This document shows, one piece after another, positions 1 through 7,996 of a DNA stretch of 64,000 bases. Origin of the DNA: DSWT01 sp036845725 (GTDB lineage Bacteria > Chloroflexota > Anaerolineae > B4-G1 > SLSP01); NCBI GenBank assembly GCA_036845725.1, contig DAIUDK010000002.1:1-64000 (forward strand), read 5' to 3'. The notes below the pieces were generated by a model, which saw nothing but the letters and a program-made list of their open reading frames with translations, was not told where the DNA came from and made no database searches. The translations under genes were made by a program, and so were the position numbers. Numbering within the stretch: position 1 is the stretch's first letter; each line of letters begins with the position of its first letter.

Positions 1-147
1 AAGGTTCACGCTAATAACGAAAAGTTTAAAGAAACTTAATTTACGATGTACTAACTTTTGTCAAAGTCAAAAGATAACAACTTGCTTTTTTCGCACAAGG
101 CCGGCGTATAATCGTCCGCGACGGAGCTTCGAGCGCAAAAATAATGA

Positions 148-177
148 GCTTGCATAATTCATAGAGGCGAGTAAACT
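148..177 (+). promoter_or_regulatory. Promoter-like element upstream of the APH-fold kinase gene
   Basis: A TTGCAT hexamer (150-155) and TAAACT (172-177) are separated by 16 bases. The same element, with the same internal spacing, occurs at 1253-1282 before the histidine kinase gene. The repeated spacing suggests a sigma-factor promoter. A second candidate -10 (TATAAT, 107-112) lies further upstream without a convincing -35. Function is inferred. Confidence 0.45.
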
Positions 178-218
178 CTCAAGGTGGAAGACATCATCGC
201 GGATCTGGAACAGGCGAT

Positions 219-1196
219 ATGGAAATCCTAACAGCGTGGGATATCGGCCCGGTCCAGGCCATCGTGGACCTTCATCTCGGCAATGTGTTCTATGTTGAGC
301 ATGTTGCTGGCGCGCCGGTGATTCTCAAAAATATCGGTAAGGATAACCCCCAGGTCGCAGCGCGGTTTGCGTTTGAGTATGAGGTGCTGTGCCACCTCGA
401 TCGTTGTGGCATCTCGGTCGCCCTGCCTATTCCAAATCGGAAAGGCGAATTACTTGTCGCCAAAGACGGCCATTTCTTCACACTATCCCCATACTTGACC
501 AGTCATAACCAGTGGCTCGAGTTGGATTTCGAGGGATTGAAAAGGCTCAACCACAACTGTGGCGCTGCCATCGGAAAACTGCATGTGGCTTTGGCGGCTT
601 TCCCTACCGCAGACCTTGAGCACAGAACCTGGAAGACCGTGTTTCCTGACATGCTCTTCGATCATTCAATCCCTGTTATACAGCGAAACGTCACCCAGCC
701 AGAACGAGAGACCTTCGATGCGATCATCGCCGACATCGCGGCAGATATGTGGGCGACCATGGAAAACTTGCCGATGCAGCTCATTCACCGAGATTGCCAT
801 CATGGCAACATCATTGTGGACGGCGAACAGGTGTCCGGCTTTATCGACTGCGACCACCTCAGCCTCGGACCAAGGGTGTTCGATCTCGCCGACTTCATTG
901 TCCATATGATCAAACAAGATGTCGCCGATCCAGAACGTACAGCGGCATGGTTCGGTCTCTTTCCGGCTGTCATCCAAGGATACGAAAAGGAGACCCCGCT
1001 GCTGCAAGAAGAAAAGCAGGCGCTCTACTACGTAATGGTGGGCGTGCTTCTGGGGCTTGCGGGATGGTTCTTCGACACAGGCGACGCTGCAAAAGCTCGA
1101 TCTGAGTTGGAGGCGATTCGCTGGATGTATCATCATCGGCAGGAAATCCTTGGTCGGATTATAAGTCAAGATTGCTCGCAAATCTGTCAAGGATAA
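219..1196 (+). CDS. Aminoglycoside phosphotransferase-fold kinase (RdoA/homoserine-kinase-like)
   Basis: This 325-residue protein has the APH kinase fold. Residues about 190-197 carry the catalytic loop HRDCHHGN and residues about 209-211 the metal-binding DCD motif. The N-terminal part contains a plausible nucleotide-binding lysine region (VILKNIGKD). Its length fits the RdoA/SrkA/homoserine kinase II branch of the APH family, cytoplasmic kinases that phosphorylate small hydroxylated metabolites or Ser/Thr. The substrate cannot be told from sequence. It is followed about 90 bases later by a histidine kinase gene and preceded by a shared promoter-like element. The ATG at 219 is weakly supported by GGAACAGG upstream. 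Family call is strong; exact function unknown. Confidence 0.8.
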   Translation: MEILTAWDIGPVQAIVDLHLGNVFYVEHVAGAPVILKNIGKDNPQVAARFAFEYEVLCHLDRCGISVALPIPNRKGELLVAKDGHFFTLSPYLTSHNQWLELDFEGLKRLNHNCGAAIGKLHVALAAFPTADLEHRTWKTVFPDMLFDHSIPVIQRNVTQPERETFDAIIADIAADMWATMENLPMQLIHRDCHHGNIIVDGEQVSGFIDCDHLSLGPRVFDLADFIVHMIKQDVADPERTAAWFGLFPAVIQGYEKETPLLQEEKQALYYVMVGVLLGLAGWFFDTGDAAKARSELEAIRWMYHHRQEILGRIISQDCSQICQG

Positions 1197-1252
1197 GTAT
1201 GCTTTTGAGCAATCAGAAGACAAGGATTCTCACCGATAAGAGAAGTGACCAT

Positions 1253-1282
1253 GCTTGCATAATTCCTGTAGGTATGTAAACT
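1253..1282 (+). promoter_or_regulatory. Promoter-like element giving a possible leaderless transcript
   Basis: TTGCAT (1255-1260) and TAAACT (1277-1282) are separated by 16 bases, matching the element at 148-177. The histidine kinase ATG is at 1290, only 7 bases after the -10, and no Shine-Dalgarno sequence lies between. If this is the promoter, the mRNA would begin at or next to the start codon. Confidence 0.45.
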
Positions 1283-1289
1283 TTTAGTT

Positions 1290-2810
1290 ATGGACGACAA
1301 CATCAAGACCAACATCGGGCCTGGGATCGACGCTATTCTCTACACCTGGCGCACCAAGGCCCTGAACGTGATCCTGACCGTGCTCGCGGTGGTTGCGCTA
1401 CCCGCCGTGATTGTCCCGATTATCAATGCGATGAGCTACGGTGGGTGGGATTTGGGGCTATCCACCTATCCAATCGGCTACGCCATCATCGTGACGATGG
1501 CGCTCTGGCGCAAACTGGATGTGCGCGTACGCGGCTGGAGCCTGCTGATCCTGGGGTATTTCGTCGGTATTATGGCACTGGCGCGCGGCGGAATGGTGGC
1601 CAGTGGACGGCTCTATCTTCTGTGGCTGCCGGTTATCGCCTGTATTCTCGTCAATATCCGTGCTGGGATCATCTGCACTGTCTTTAGTCTTCTCACCTAC
1701 GCCGTTTGCACTTACCTTGTCCATCTAGGTATGATGGACCAAGTGATTGTTGTACCTACCGGTCCTCAAAGTGCCGGATTTTGGATCGAGGCCGGGACGG
1801 CGCTGGCGATGTTCCTGCTCGTTACGATCGTCCTGATGGCGCGTTTCTACCGGCTACAAATCAACACGCTGGCGGCAGAACAACAGGCGACGGCGCAATT
1901 GACCGAAGCCAACGTCCGGCTAGAGGAATACAACTGCACGTTGGAACAAAAAGTTGCACAGCGTACGCACGAGCTTTTGGAAGCCAACGCCCAATTGCAA
2001 GCCTATACGCAGGAACTCGAACTGCGCAACTCAGAACTGGATGCCTTCGCCCACACCGTCGCCCACGACCTGAAGAATCCCATTTCGGCGCTGGTGGGAT
2101 TCAGCGGCCTGCTCGAGTCGCGCCTGACGCGAATGCCAGAGGATCAGGTGCTCACCAATCTCCAACGTATCAAACAAAGCAGCCACAAGATGGCCAACAT
2201 CATCGACGAGCTCCTGCTGCTTTCCAGCGTGCGCAAGCTGGAAGACGTGAAAACTCGTCCTCTGGATATGGCAGATATCGTGGAAGAAGCCCATAACCGG
2301 CTCGCCGACTTGCGGGCACGCCTGCAGGCCGACATTCACATACCTTCCGAATGGCCTATCGCCATAGGATACGCACCGTGGGTAGAAGAAGTCTGGGTAA
2401 ACTACCTCAGCAACGCGATGAAATATGGCGGCAATCCTCAGACGGGCATCCTTCCGCACATCGAACTCGGCTATGCGATTTTAGATTGCCGATTGCCGAT
2501 TGTTGATTTGGAGCCTACACTTCTGGCCGGTATGCCACAATCCGAAATGGAAAATCTCAAATCGAAAATCGAAGATCCACAAACAAAAATCGCTTTCTGG
2601 GTGCGCGACAACGGGCAGGGTATCTCCCCAGAAGATCAAGCTAGATTATTCGCGCAATTCGAGCGACTCGACCAGACGCGGGTCGAAGGCCATGGCCTGG
2701 GACTCTCTATCGTGCGGCGCATTGTCGAGAAACTGCGCGGCGAGGTGGGCGTCATCAGCACCGTTGGCGAGGGCAGCGCCTTCTGGTTCACACTTCCATC
2801 TGCAGAGTAA
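1290..2810 (+). CDS. Membrane sensor histidine kinase
   Basis: The 506-residue protein begins with several hydrophobic segments (about 20-185) like a MASE-type membrane sensor, followed by a coiled coil (about 188-250). A HisKA domain has its phospho-accepting His near residue 259 in AHDLKNP. A HATPase_c domain has the N box (YLSNAMKYG, about 371), G1 (DNGQGIS, about 439) and G2 (GHGLGLS, about 466). There is no receiver or output domain, so a separate response regulator is expected; none is adjacent. Between the N box and G1 lies an extra stretch of roughly 40 residues encoded by low-complexity words (2472-2590), unlike normal family spacing. The ATG has no ribosome-binding site and lies 7 bases after a promoter-like -10. 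Confidence 0.88.
   Translation: MDDNIKTNIGPGIDAILYTWRTKALNVILTVLAVVALPAVIVPIINAMSYGGWDLGLSTYPIGYAIIVTMALWRKLDVRVRGWSLLILGYFVGIMALARGGMVASGRLYLLWLPVIACILVNIRAGIICTVFSLLTYAVCTYLVHLGMMDQVIVVPTGPQSAGFWIEAGTALAMFLLVTIVLMARFYRLQINTLAAEQQATAQLTEANVRLEEYNCTLEQKVAQRTHELLEANAQLQAYTQELELRNSELDAFAHTVAHDLKNPISALVGFSGLLESRLTRMPEDQVLTNLQRIKQSSHKMANIIDELLLLSSVRKLEDVKTRPLDMADIVEEAHNRLADLRARLQADIHIPSEWPIAIGYAPWVEEVWVNYLSNAMKYGGNPQTGILPHIELGYAILDCRLPIVDLEPTLLAGMPQSEMENLKSKIEDPQTKIAFWVRDNGQGISPEDQARLFAQFERLDQTRVEGHGLGLSIVRRIVEKLRGEVGVISTVGEGSAFWFTLPSAE
2472..2590 (+). repeat. Low-complexity word-repeat tract inside the histidine kinase gene
   Basis: Short words such as GATTGCCGATT and CTCAAATCGAAAATC recur here. 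They encode a stretch (LKSKIEDPQTK and neighbours) not expected in HATPase_c domains. The same style of short word repeat fills many intergenic gaps in this window. The reading frame is preserved. Confidence 0.6.
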
Positions 2811-2889
2811 AGCGCACCAAGAAAAGTAATACTCTCGTTCTTGTTACTCATTTCTCGTCGTCGATTATCTTTCGCAAACGGAGATACTT

Positions 2890-3606
2890 ATGACCAAAAA
2901 TGACGTGATTGGACTGATCGCTTCGTATCTGTACGCCTTCGGGCTGCTGTTCATCGTCGAGGCCATCGGCAAGCGGCTCAAGTGGCCGCAGGCGTTCACG
3001 CGCAAGATCATCCATATCGGCGCGGGGATGTGGATTTGGGGAATTCTAGCGCTGTTCGACACGTGGACCATCGGCATCATCCCCTTCGCGACGTTCATCG
3101 TGCTCAACTTCGTCTTCTACCGCTTCCAGATTTTCAAGGCAATGGATGCGGTGGATTCCTCGCCGGGCACGGTCTACTTCGCGATTTCGATCACCATCCT
3201 GTTCGCGTTGTTGTGGCGAACCGGCGGCGCGCTAGATCGTGCGCCCATCGCGGCGGCGGCGGTGATGGCGATGACCTGGGGCGACGGCATGGCCAGTATC
3301 GTCGGGCAGAAGTATGGGCAGCACATCTACACCACCTTCGGGCACAAACGCAGCCGGGAAGGCTCCATCGCGATGGCCGTGACGACCTTCGTGGTGATCC
3401 TGCTGGTGCTGGCCTTGTTGCCGGGATCGGCGCTCAGTCCGAATTCCATCGCCCTGCCGTTCTGGGGTGTGTTGCTGCTCACGGTCATTGGGACAGGCGT
3501 AGCGACGGCGGCAGAGGCTTTTTCGCCCGCCGGGACCGACAATCTCAGCGTTCCGTTGCTGACCGGTCTGGTACTCTTCGTGCTCAACGCGCTGCTAGGC
3601 GGCTGA
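2890..3606 (+). CDS. Phytol/dolichol kinase-like membrane protein (VTE5-like)
   Basis: The 238-residue polytopic membrane protein has the polyprenol/phytol kinase signature: an N-terminal RKIIHIGAGMW motif (residues about 37-47) and a C-terminal motif around WGDGMASIVGQKYG (about 130-143) followed by the HKRSREGS segment. Members (VTE5, Sec59, bacterial homologues) transfer phosphate from CTP to an isoprenoid alcohol in the membrane. It is followed 7 bases later by a CYTH-like gene and then by a DUF92/VTE6-like gene. This suggests two-step phosphorylation of an isoprenoid alcohol to its diphosphate. GGAG lies about 7 bases before the ATG. The substrate (phytol, farnesol, geranylgeraniol) is inferred. 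Confidence 0.8.
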   Translation: MTKNDVIGLIASYLYAFGLLFIVEAIGKRLKWPQAFTRKIIHIGAGMWIWGILALFDTWTIGIIPFATFIVLNFVFYRFQIFKAMDAVDSSPGTVYFAISITILFALLWRTGGALDRAPIAAAAVMAMTWGDGMASIVGQKYGQHIYTTFGHKRSREGSIAMAVTTFVVILLVLALLPGSALSPNSIALPFWGVLLLTVIGTGVATAAEAFSPAGTDNLSVPLLTGLVLFVLNALLGG

Positions 3607-3613
3607 CACAGTC

Positions 3614-4210
3614 ATGTTCCCCACCCTCGAAACGCGCTGGTTCTACCCCGGCCCTATCCCGCCGGATGTGCTGGCCTGGTATCACTACGGCGAACGCGCA
3701 CCGGAGGCCCAGCCCACGCGCATCGATTATTACCTGCGGCTGGGAGACGACGATGACCTCGGCATCAAATTGCGCGAGGGCCGGATCGAGATCAAACAGC
3801 GCGCGGAACAGTACGGCATTGAACACTTGCACGAACGCGTCCACGGCCTGGTGGAAGGCTGGCGCAAGTGGAGTTTCGGCGTCAACGACCTGGGCGGCGG
3901 ATTGGGTGACGCAGCCTGGATTGCCGTCCGCAAGGCGCGACGCCTGCGCCGGTACCTGGTTACGGATGCCGGAGATGTCATCGCTGCTGCGGAGATGATA
4001 CCACAGGGATGTCACATCGAACTGGCAGAACTCATCATCCGCAACGAGCCGTGGTGGAGCCTGGCATTCGAAACGTTCGGCCCAGAGGCGACATTGCACG
4101 CGACGTTCACGAGCGTTGTCCGGCACGTGTTGCGTGGCGATGCCGTCCCAAGCCTTGACGCCGAGCACTCTTTTGGCTACGCGCAATGGATGAGCAACCT
4201 CAACGGATAG
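3614..4210 (+). CDS. CYTH-like (triphosphate tunnel fold) protein, function unknown
   Basis: This 198-residue soluble protein has the alternating charged strand pattern RIDYYLRL ... LGIKLREGRIEIKQR at residues about 36-62, and a later HIELAEL...WWSLAFE segment. Both resemble CYTH/triphosphate tunnel enzymes, which bind polyphosphates or nucleoside triphosphates. The match is by pattern only and is divergent. It starts 7 bases after the stop of the phytol-kinase-like gene, so it is probably translationally coupled, and lies directly before a DUF92/VTE6-like gene. It may act on the phosphorylated isoprenoid or on the nucleotide donor, which is conjecture. The 3' end runs into a short inverted word repeat. 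Confidence 0.55.
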   Translation: MFPTLETRWFYPGPIPPDVLAWYHYGERAPEAQPTRIDYYLRLGDDDDLGIKLREGRIEIKQRAEQYGIEHLHERVHGLVEGWRKWSFGVNDLGGGLGDAAWIAVRKARRLRRYLVTDAGDVIAAAEMIPQGCHIELAELIIRNEPWWSLAFETFGPEATLHATFTSVVRHVLRGDAVPSLDAEHSFGYAQWMSNLNG

Positions 4211-4241
4211 ATTGTCCGTTTTATCCGCTAAATCCGTTGAG
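4199..4241. repeat. Inverted word repeat (CTCAACGGAT / ATCCGTTGAG)
   Basis: CTCAACGGAT at 4199-4208 is mirrored by ATCCGTTGAG at 4232-4241, with extra ATCCG words between. The same word family occurs near 10698-10725, 29570, 34141-34168 and 44000-44023. It overlaps the stop of the CYTH-like gene and could fold as a hairpin. Confidence 0.6.
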
Positions 4242-4270
4242 ACTCTTTTCGACAGGAGCAACAAGCGTCT

Positions 4271-5149
4271 ATGCGAATACCTTTCTTACAACTCGGCCTC
4301 GGATTTGTCATCAGCGCCGCCATCGGGGGGGCGGCGTACAAGCGGGGGGCGCTCTCCGTTAGCGGTGTGATCGGCGCGATCCTCACGGGCACGGCGATCT
4401 TTGGCCTGGGCGGGTGGTCGTGGGGCCTGCTGCTGATCATGTTCTTCATCCTCTCCAGCCTGCTCTCGAAGTACAAAGAGTCGACGAAAGAAACCCTCGC
4501 CGAGAAATTCGCCAAAGGCACGCGGCGCGACCTGGCACAGGCGCTGGCCAACGGCGGGGCGGGCGCGCTGATCGCTATCGCTTATTGGTTCACGGGCAAT
4601 CCCCTGCTGTGGTTCGCTTTCGTCGGTGCGATGGCGACCGTGAACGCGGACACTTGGGCCACCGAACTGGGCGTGCTCAGCAAGCGCCTGCCGCGTCTCA
4701 TCACCACCGGCAAGCCTGTGGATGTAGGGACGTCCGGCGGCATCTCGCTGCAAGGCACGCTGGCGACGCTGGCAGGCGGAGCCGTTATCGGAATAGCGGG
4801 CGCGATCTTCCTCTACGCGGAAAGCCTGATCCGCTGTAATCCGCGCATGTTGATCTATCCGTTATCGTGCCTCGTCTACCCGGCGAATTGCACGCTGCTG
4901 CCGGTCATCGCCGCGCTTGCGGGATTGGCCGGTTCGCTCTTCGACAGCCTGCTCGGCGCGACGGTGCAAGCTATCTACTACTCGACGAACCGCGAGAAGG
5001 AAACGGAGAAAGTCATCGATCCCGATGGCACGCCAAACACCTTGCTGCGCGGCTGGCGCTGGCTCAACAACGATTGGGTCAACTTCATCAGCTCCGTCAT
5101 CGGCGCGGCCCTTGCCGCCCTCATCGCTCACCTCACCATCACCTACTGA
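4271..5149 (+). CDS. DUF92 family membrane protein (VTE6-like isoprenyl-phosphate kinase)
   Basis: The 292-residue polytopic membrane protein matches the DUF92 (TIGR00297) family: an N-terminal AYKRGALSVSGVIGA segment (residues about 17-31), the NADTWATELG motif (about 124-133), and a C-terminal NNDWVNFISS motif. The plant member VTE6 phosphorylates phytyl phosphate to phytyl diphosphate. Lying in the same cluster as a VTE5-like kinase, it would supply the second phosphorylation step. AGGAG lies about 12 bases before the ATG, a long spacing. The family call is firm; phytyl phosphate as substrate is inference, since many DUF92 bacteria do not make chlorophyll. Confidence 0.85.
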   Translation: MRIPFLQLGLGFVISAAIGGAAYKRGALSVSGVIGAILTGTAIFGLGGWSWGLLLIMFFILSSLLSKYKESTKETLAEKFAKGTRRDLAQALANGGAGALIAIAYWFTGNPLLWFAFVGAMATVNADTWATELGVLSKRLPRLITTGKPVDVGTSGGISLQGTLATLAGGAVIGIAGAIFLYAESLIRCNPRMLIYPLSCLVYPANCTLLPVIAALAGLAGSLFDSLLGATVQAIYYSTNREKETEKVIDPDGTPNTLLRGWRWLNNDWVNFISSVIGAALAALIAHLTITY

Positions 5150-5182
5150 CCACTCGTTTCTCATTGCTGATTACTGATTACT

Positions 5183-5989
5183 ATGCTTTTTTACCTGTCC
5201 AAACTCCTACCCTTGTTCGTTTATCCGCTCGGCATGGCGTGTATCCTGTTGGCGATGGCGCTTGTCATCCGGCGAAACCCGCAATGGCAAACGCGCCTGA
5301 TCGCGGTCACGCTGGCGCTGCTGTGGTTGGGCGGCAACCGCATCGTGGCGATGACGCTGGCGCGTTCGCTAGAATGGCGTTACGCCCCGCCGCCCGGCGA
5401 AGTGGCCGCCATCCCGCGCGCGGATGCGATCGTCGTCTTGGGCGGGGCGACGCGCACACCGGGCTATCCGCGCCCCACCGCCGAAGTCAACGAGGCCGGC
5501 GACCGGCTGTTGTACGCCGCGTGGCTGTACCAGCACGATGCGGCACCCTATGTCGTGGTCAGCGGCGGTGCAGCAGCGTGGAGCGGGCCACAAGGCATCT
5601 CTGAGGCCGAGGTGATGGCCGGTCTGCTCCAACGTATGGGCGTCCCGGAGACGGCACTGTTACTCGAAACCGGCTCGTGGAACACCTACGAGAACGCCGA
5701 GGCCAGCCTGGACATCCTGAAAGCGCACGACATCGAGACGATCATCCTGGTAACGTCGGCCATTCATATGCCGCGCGCCTACGCCACGTTCGACTACCCG
5801 AAGATCGAGGTGACGCCCGCCCCCACCGATTTCTGGGTGTCGCAGGCCGAGTGGGATTACTACACACAGCCCAAACTAAGCGTCCAATTGATGAACCTGC
5901 TGCCCAGCAGCCAGGACCTCACCTTGACAACTCAGGCTATCAAGGAGTATATTGGTATCGTCGTCTACAGCGTGCGCGGGTGGTTATGA
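5183..5989 (+). CDS. YdcF/ElyC-like DUF218 membrane protein
   Basis: Two N-terminal membrane segments (about 5-28 and 38-55) precede a DUF218 domain starting near residue 80 with DAIVVLGG. It continues through the conserved VVSGG segment, a TYENA motif and a VTSAIHMPRA segment typical of the family. Members such as SanA, ElyC and YdcF are linked to envelope integrity and peptidoglycan or polysaccharide precursor metabolism, but the biochemical activity is not settled. The gap before it (5150-5182) and the gap after it hold short word repeats. A second, shorter DUF218 protein is encoded at 41768-42355. Confidence 0.85.
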   Translation: MLFYLSKLLPLFVYPLGMACILLAMALVIRRNPQWQTRLIAVTLALLWLGGNRIVAMTLARSLEWRYAPPPGEVAAIPRADAIVVLGGATRTPGYPRPTAEVNEAGDRLLYAAWLYQHDAAPYVVVSGGAAAWSGPQGISEAEVMAGLLQRMGVPETALLLETGSWNTYENAEASLDILKAHDIETIILVTSAIHMPRAYATFDYPKIEVTPAPTDFWVSQAEWDYYTQPKLSVQLMNLLPSSQDLTLTTQAIKEYIGIVVYSVRGWL

Positions 5990-5992
5990 ATA

Positions 5993-6066
5993 GCGATCAG
6001 CCATCAGCCGTCAGCGATTAGCCAGAAAATCCAACAAAACTGACGGCTGAGAGCTGGGCGCTGACA
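5993..6066. repeat. Word repeats with inverted halves between ydcF-like gene and proS
   Basis: CAGCCATCAGCCGTCAGCG on the left is partly mirrored by CTGACGGCTGAGAGCTG on the right. This is one of the many short-word tracts in the window. It could form a hairpin between the two genes. Confidence 0.55.
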
Positions 6067-6086
6067 GCTTGTCTTGGAGGTTTCTT

Positions 6087-7925
6087 ATGCGAATGACACA
6101 GCTTTTCGGACAGACGTTGCGCGACGCGCCCGCCGAGGCGCAGGTCGCCAGCCATCAACTGCTACTGCGCGCGGGCTTCATCCGCCAACTGGCAGCGGGT
6201 ATTTTCAGCTATCTGCCGTTTGCGCGGCGCGCGATGACGAAGATCGAGAACATCATCCGCGAGGAGATGAATGCCATCGGCGGACAGGAGATCACCATGC
6301 CGGTGGTGAATCCGGCGGACATCTGGAAGGAGACCGGACGCTGGTACCAGATCGGCTCGGAGATGGGGCGATTCAAGGATAAGGCAGACCGCGACATGGT
6401 GCTGGCGATGACGCACGAGGAGGTCGTCGCCGATCTGGTGCGCCAGGAGATTCGCACCTACAGCCAACTGCCGCGCCTGATCTACCACATCCAGACCAAG
6501 TGGCGCGACGATCCCCGCCCACGCGCCGGGCTGATCCGTGTGCGTGAATTCACGATGAAGGACAGCTACAGCCTCGACGTCGACACCGATGGATTGGATA
6601 AGCAGTATCGCGCGCACTACCAGGCGTACTTCAACATTTTCCGCCGCTGCGGCCTGGACGCTATCGCCGTGGGATCGGACACAGGGATGATGGGCGGCAC
6701 GCTGGCGCACGAGTACATGGCACTCACGCCCATCGGCGAGGATACGCTGATGCTGTGCGAAGGCTGTGGGTACGCCGCCAATCGTCAGGTCGCCCGCTTC
6801 CAGAAGCCACCCGCAGCAGCCGAAGCCCCCTGCCCCATCGAGAAAGTCGCCACCCCCAACGTCACCACCATCGCTGACCTCGCCGCCTTTTTGGACATTC
6901 CTGCTGCCAAAACGGCAAAAGCCGTCTTTATGATGGCGGAGCTGGCGAATCAGCGAATCAAAGAATCAGCGAATCAAAGAATCAGCGAATCCTACGACGC
7001 ACAACCCGCAACCCACAACGCACAACCCGCTGAACAATTCATTTTCGCTGTGATCCGTGGCGATATGGAGGTGAATGAGACGAAGCTGGCGAACGCGGTT
7101 AAGGCGAAGGCGCTGCGTCCGGCAACCGAGGCGGAAATCCGCGCGGTGGGGGCGGAGCCGGGCTATGGATCGCCGCTGGGGGTGAAAGGGGCGCTCATCG
7201 TTGTGGATGACGCTGTGGCAGTGTCGCCCAACCTGGTCGCAGGGGCAAACGAGGTGGGCTATCACCTGCGCAACGTCAACTACGAACGCGATTACAGCGC
7301 GGACATCGTCGCCGACATCGCTGCGGCGCAAGAGGGTGACGCCTGCCCGGTCTGCGGGGCGCCGTTGCGCGCCGAACGTGGCGTCGAAGTGGGCAACATC
7401 TTCAAACTCGGCACGCGCTACACTGAAGCGATGGGCGCGCGCTTCTTGGATCAAGATGGCGAACTCAAGCCGGTGGTGATGGGATCGTACGGCATCGGCA
7501 TCGGGCGGTTGCTGGCGTGCGTCGCGGAGATGCATCACGACGACTACGGCCTGATCTGGCCGATCACCGTCGCGCCGTACCCGGTACACCTACTCACGTT
7601 GGGGCCTGCCGATAGTGAAGCCACCGCCGTCGCCGAGCGGCTCTACGTCGAGCTACAGGCCGCCGGCATCGACGCACTCTTTGACGACCGCGACCGCAGC
7701 CCCGGCGTCAAGTTCAACGATGCGGACCTCATCGGACTGCCGCTGCGCATCACCGTGGCGGCGCGCGGCCTGCAACAGCAGAGCGTCGAACTCAAACGTC
7801 GCGACCAGAAAGACCGCGAGTTGATTCCACTGGTGGACATCATCCCGGCGCTAAAAGCGCGTATCACCGAACTGGAAGCTGAAATCGCAGAAACCGTCGT
7901 CGAAGTACCGTTTCGTGATGCGTGA
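6087..7925 (+). CDS. proS: Prolyl-tRNA synthetase, bacterial type
   Basis: The enzyme charges tRNA-Pro with proline in the cytoplasm. Class II motif 2 is visible at residues about 136-163 (KWRDDPRPR ... REFTMKDSYS) and motif 3 near 464 (GSYGIGIGRLLA). Between them is the INS editing domain of the bacterial type, and a C-terminal anticodon-binding domain follows. The start at 6087 is chosen over an upstream TTG because GGAGG lies six bases before it and the protein then begins MRMTQLF. Residues about 285-317 are an unusual insertion in the editing domain, encoded by tandem words (AATCAGCGAATCAAAG and similar), just before the FIFAVIRGDMEVNE motif. The product is probably still functional since the frame is kept. 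Confidence 0.96.
   Translation: MRMTQLFGQTLRDAPAEAQVASHQLLLRAGFIRQLAAGIFSYLPFARRAMTKIENIIREEMNAIGGQEITMPVVNPADIWKETGRWYQIGSEMGRFKDKADRDMVLAMTHEEVVADLVRQEIRTYSQLPRLIYHIQTKWRDDPRPRAGLIRVREFTMKDSYSLDVDTDGLDKQYRAHYQAYFNIFRRCGLDAIAVGSDTGMMGGTLAHEYMALTPIGEDTLMLCEGCGYAANRQVARFQKPPAAAEAPCPIEKVATPNVTTIADLAAFLDIPAAKTAKAVFMMAELANQRIKESANQRISESYDAQPATHNAQPAEQFIFAVIRGDMEVNETKLANAVKAKALRPATEAEIRAVGAEPGYGSPLGVKGALIVVDDAVAVSPNLVAGANEVGYHLRNVNYERDYSADIVADIAAAQEGDACPVCGAPLRAERGVEVGNIFKLGTRYTEAMGARFLDQDGELKPVVMGSYGIGIGRLLACVAEMHHDDYGLIWPITVAPYPVHLLTLGPADSEATAVAERLYVELQAAGIDALFDDRDRSPGVKFNDADLIGLPLRITVAARGLQQQSVELKRRDQKDRELIPLVDIIPALKARITELEAEIAETVVEVPFRDA
6942..7037 (+). repeat. Tandem word-repeat insertion in the proS editing domain
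   Basis: Copies of GCGAATCAGCGAATCAAAG-like words are followed by ACAACCCGCAACCCACAACG-like words. They encode ANQRIKESANQRISES and a PATHNAQPA segment. The tract is absent from the usual INS domain and keeps the frame open. Intergenic tracts in this window use similar words (for example around 29515-29560). Confidence 0.7.
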
Positions 7926-7996
7926 AGAATTCTCACATATCACGCATCACGTATCAACTACAGAGGTTATTCATACAAACGTTAAGGAGGTTTAGC

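Noticed and set aside
6000..6086. T-box riboswitch before proS
   Set aside because: No T-box consensus or specifier loop is visible; the gap holds only word repeats.
6069..6086. Earlier TTG start of proS
   Set aside because: GGAGG lies inside the extension and points to the ATG at 6087.
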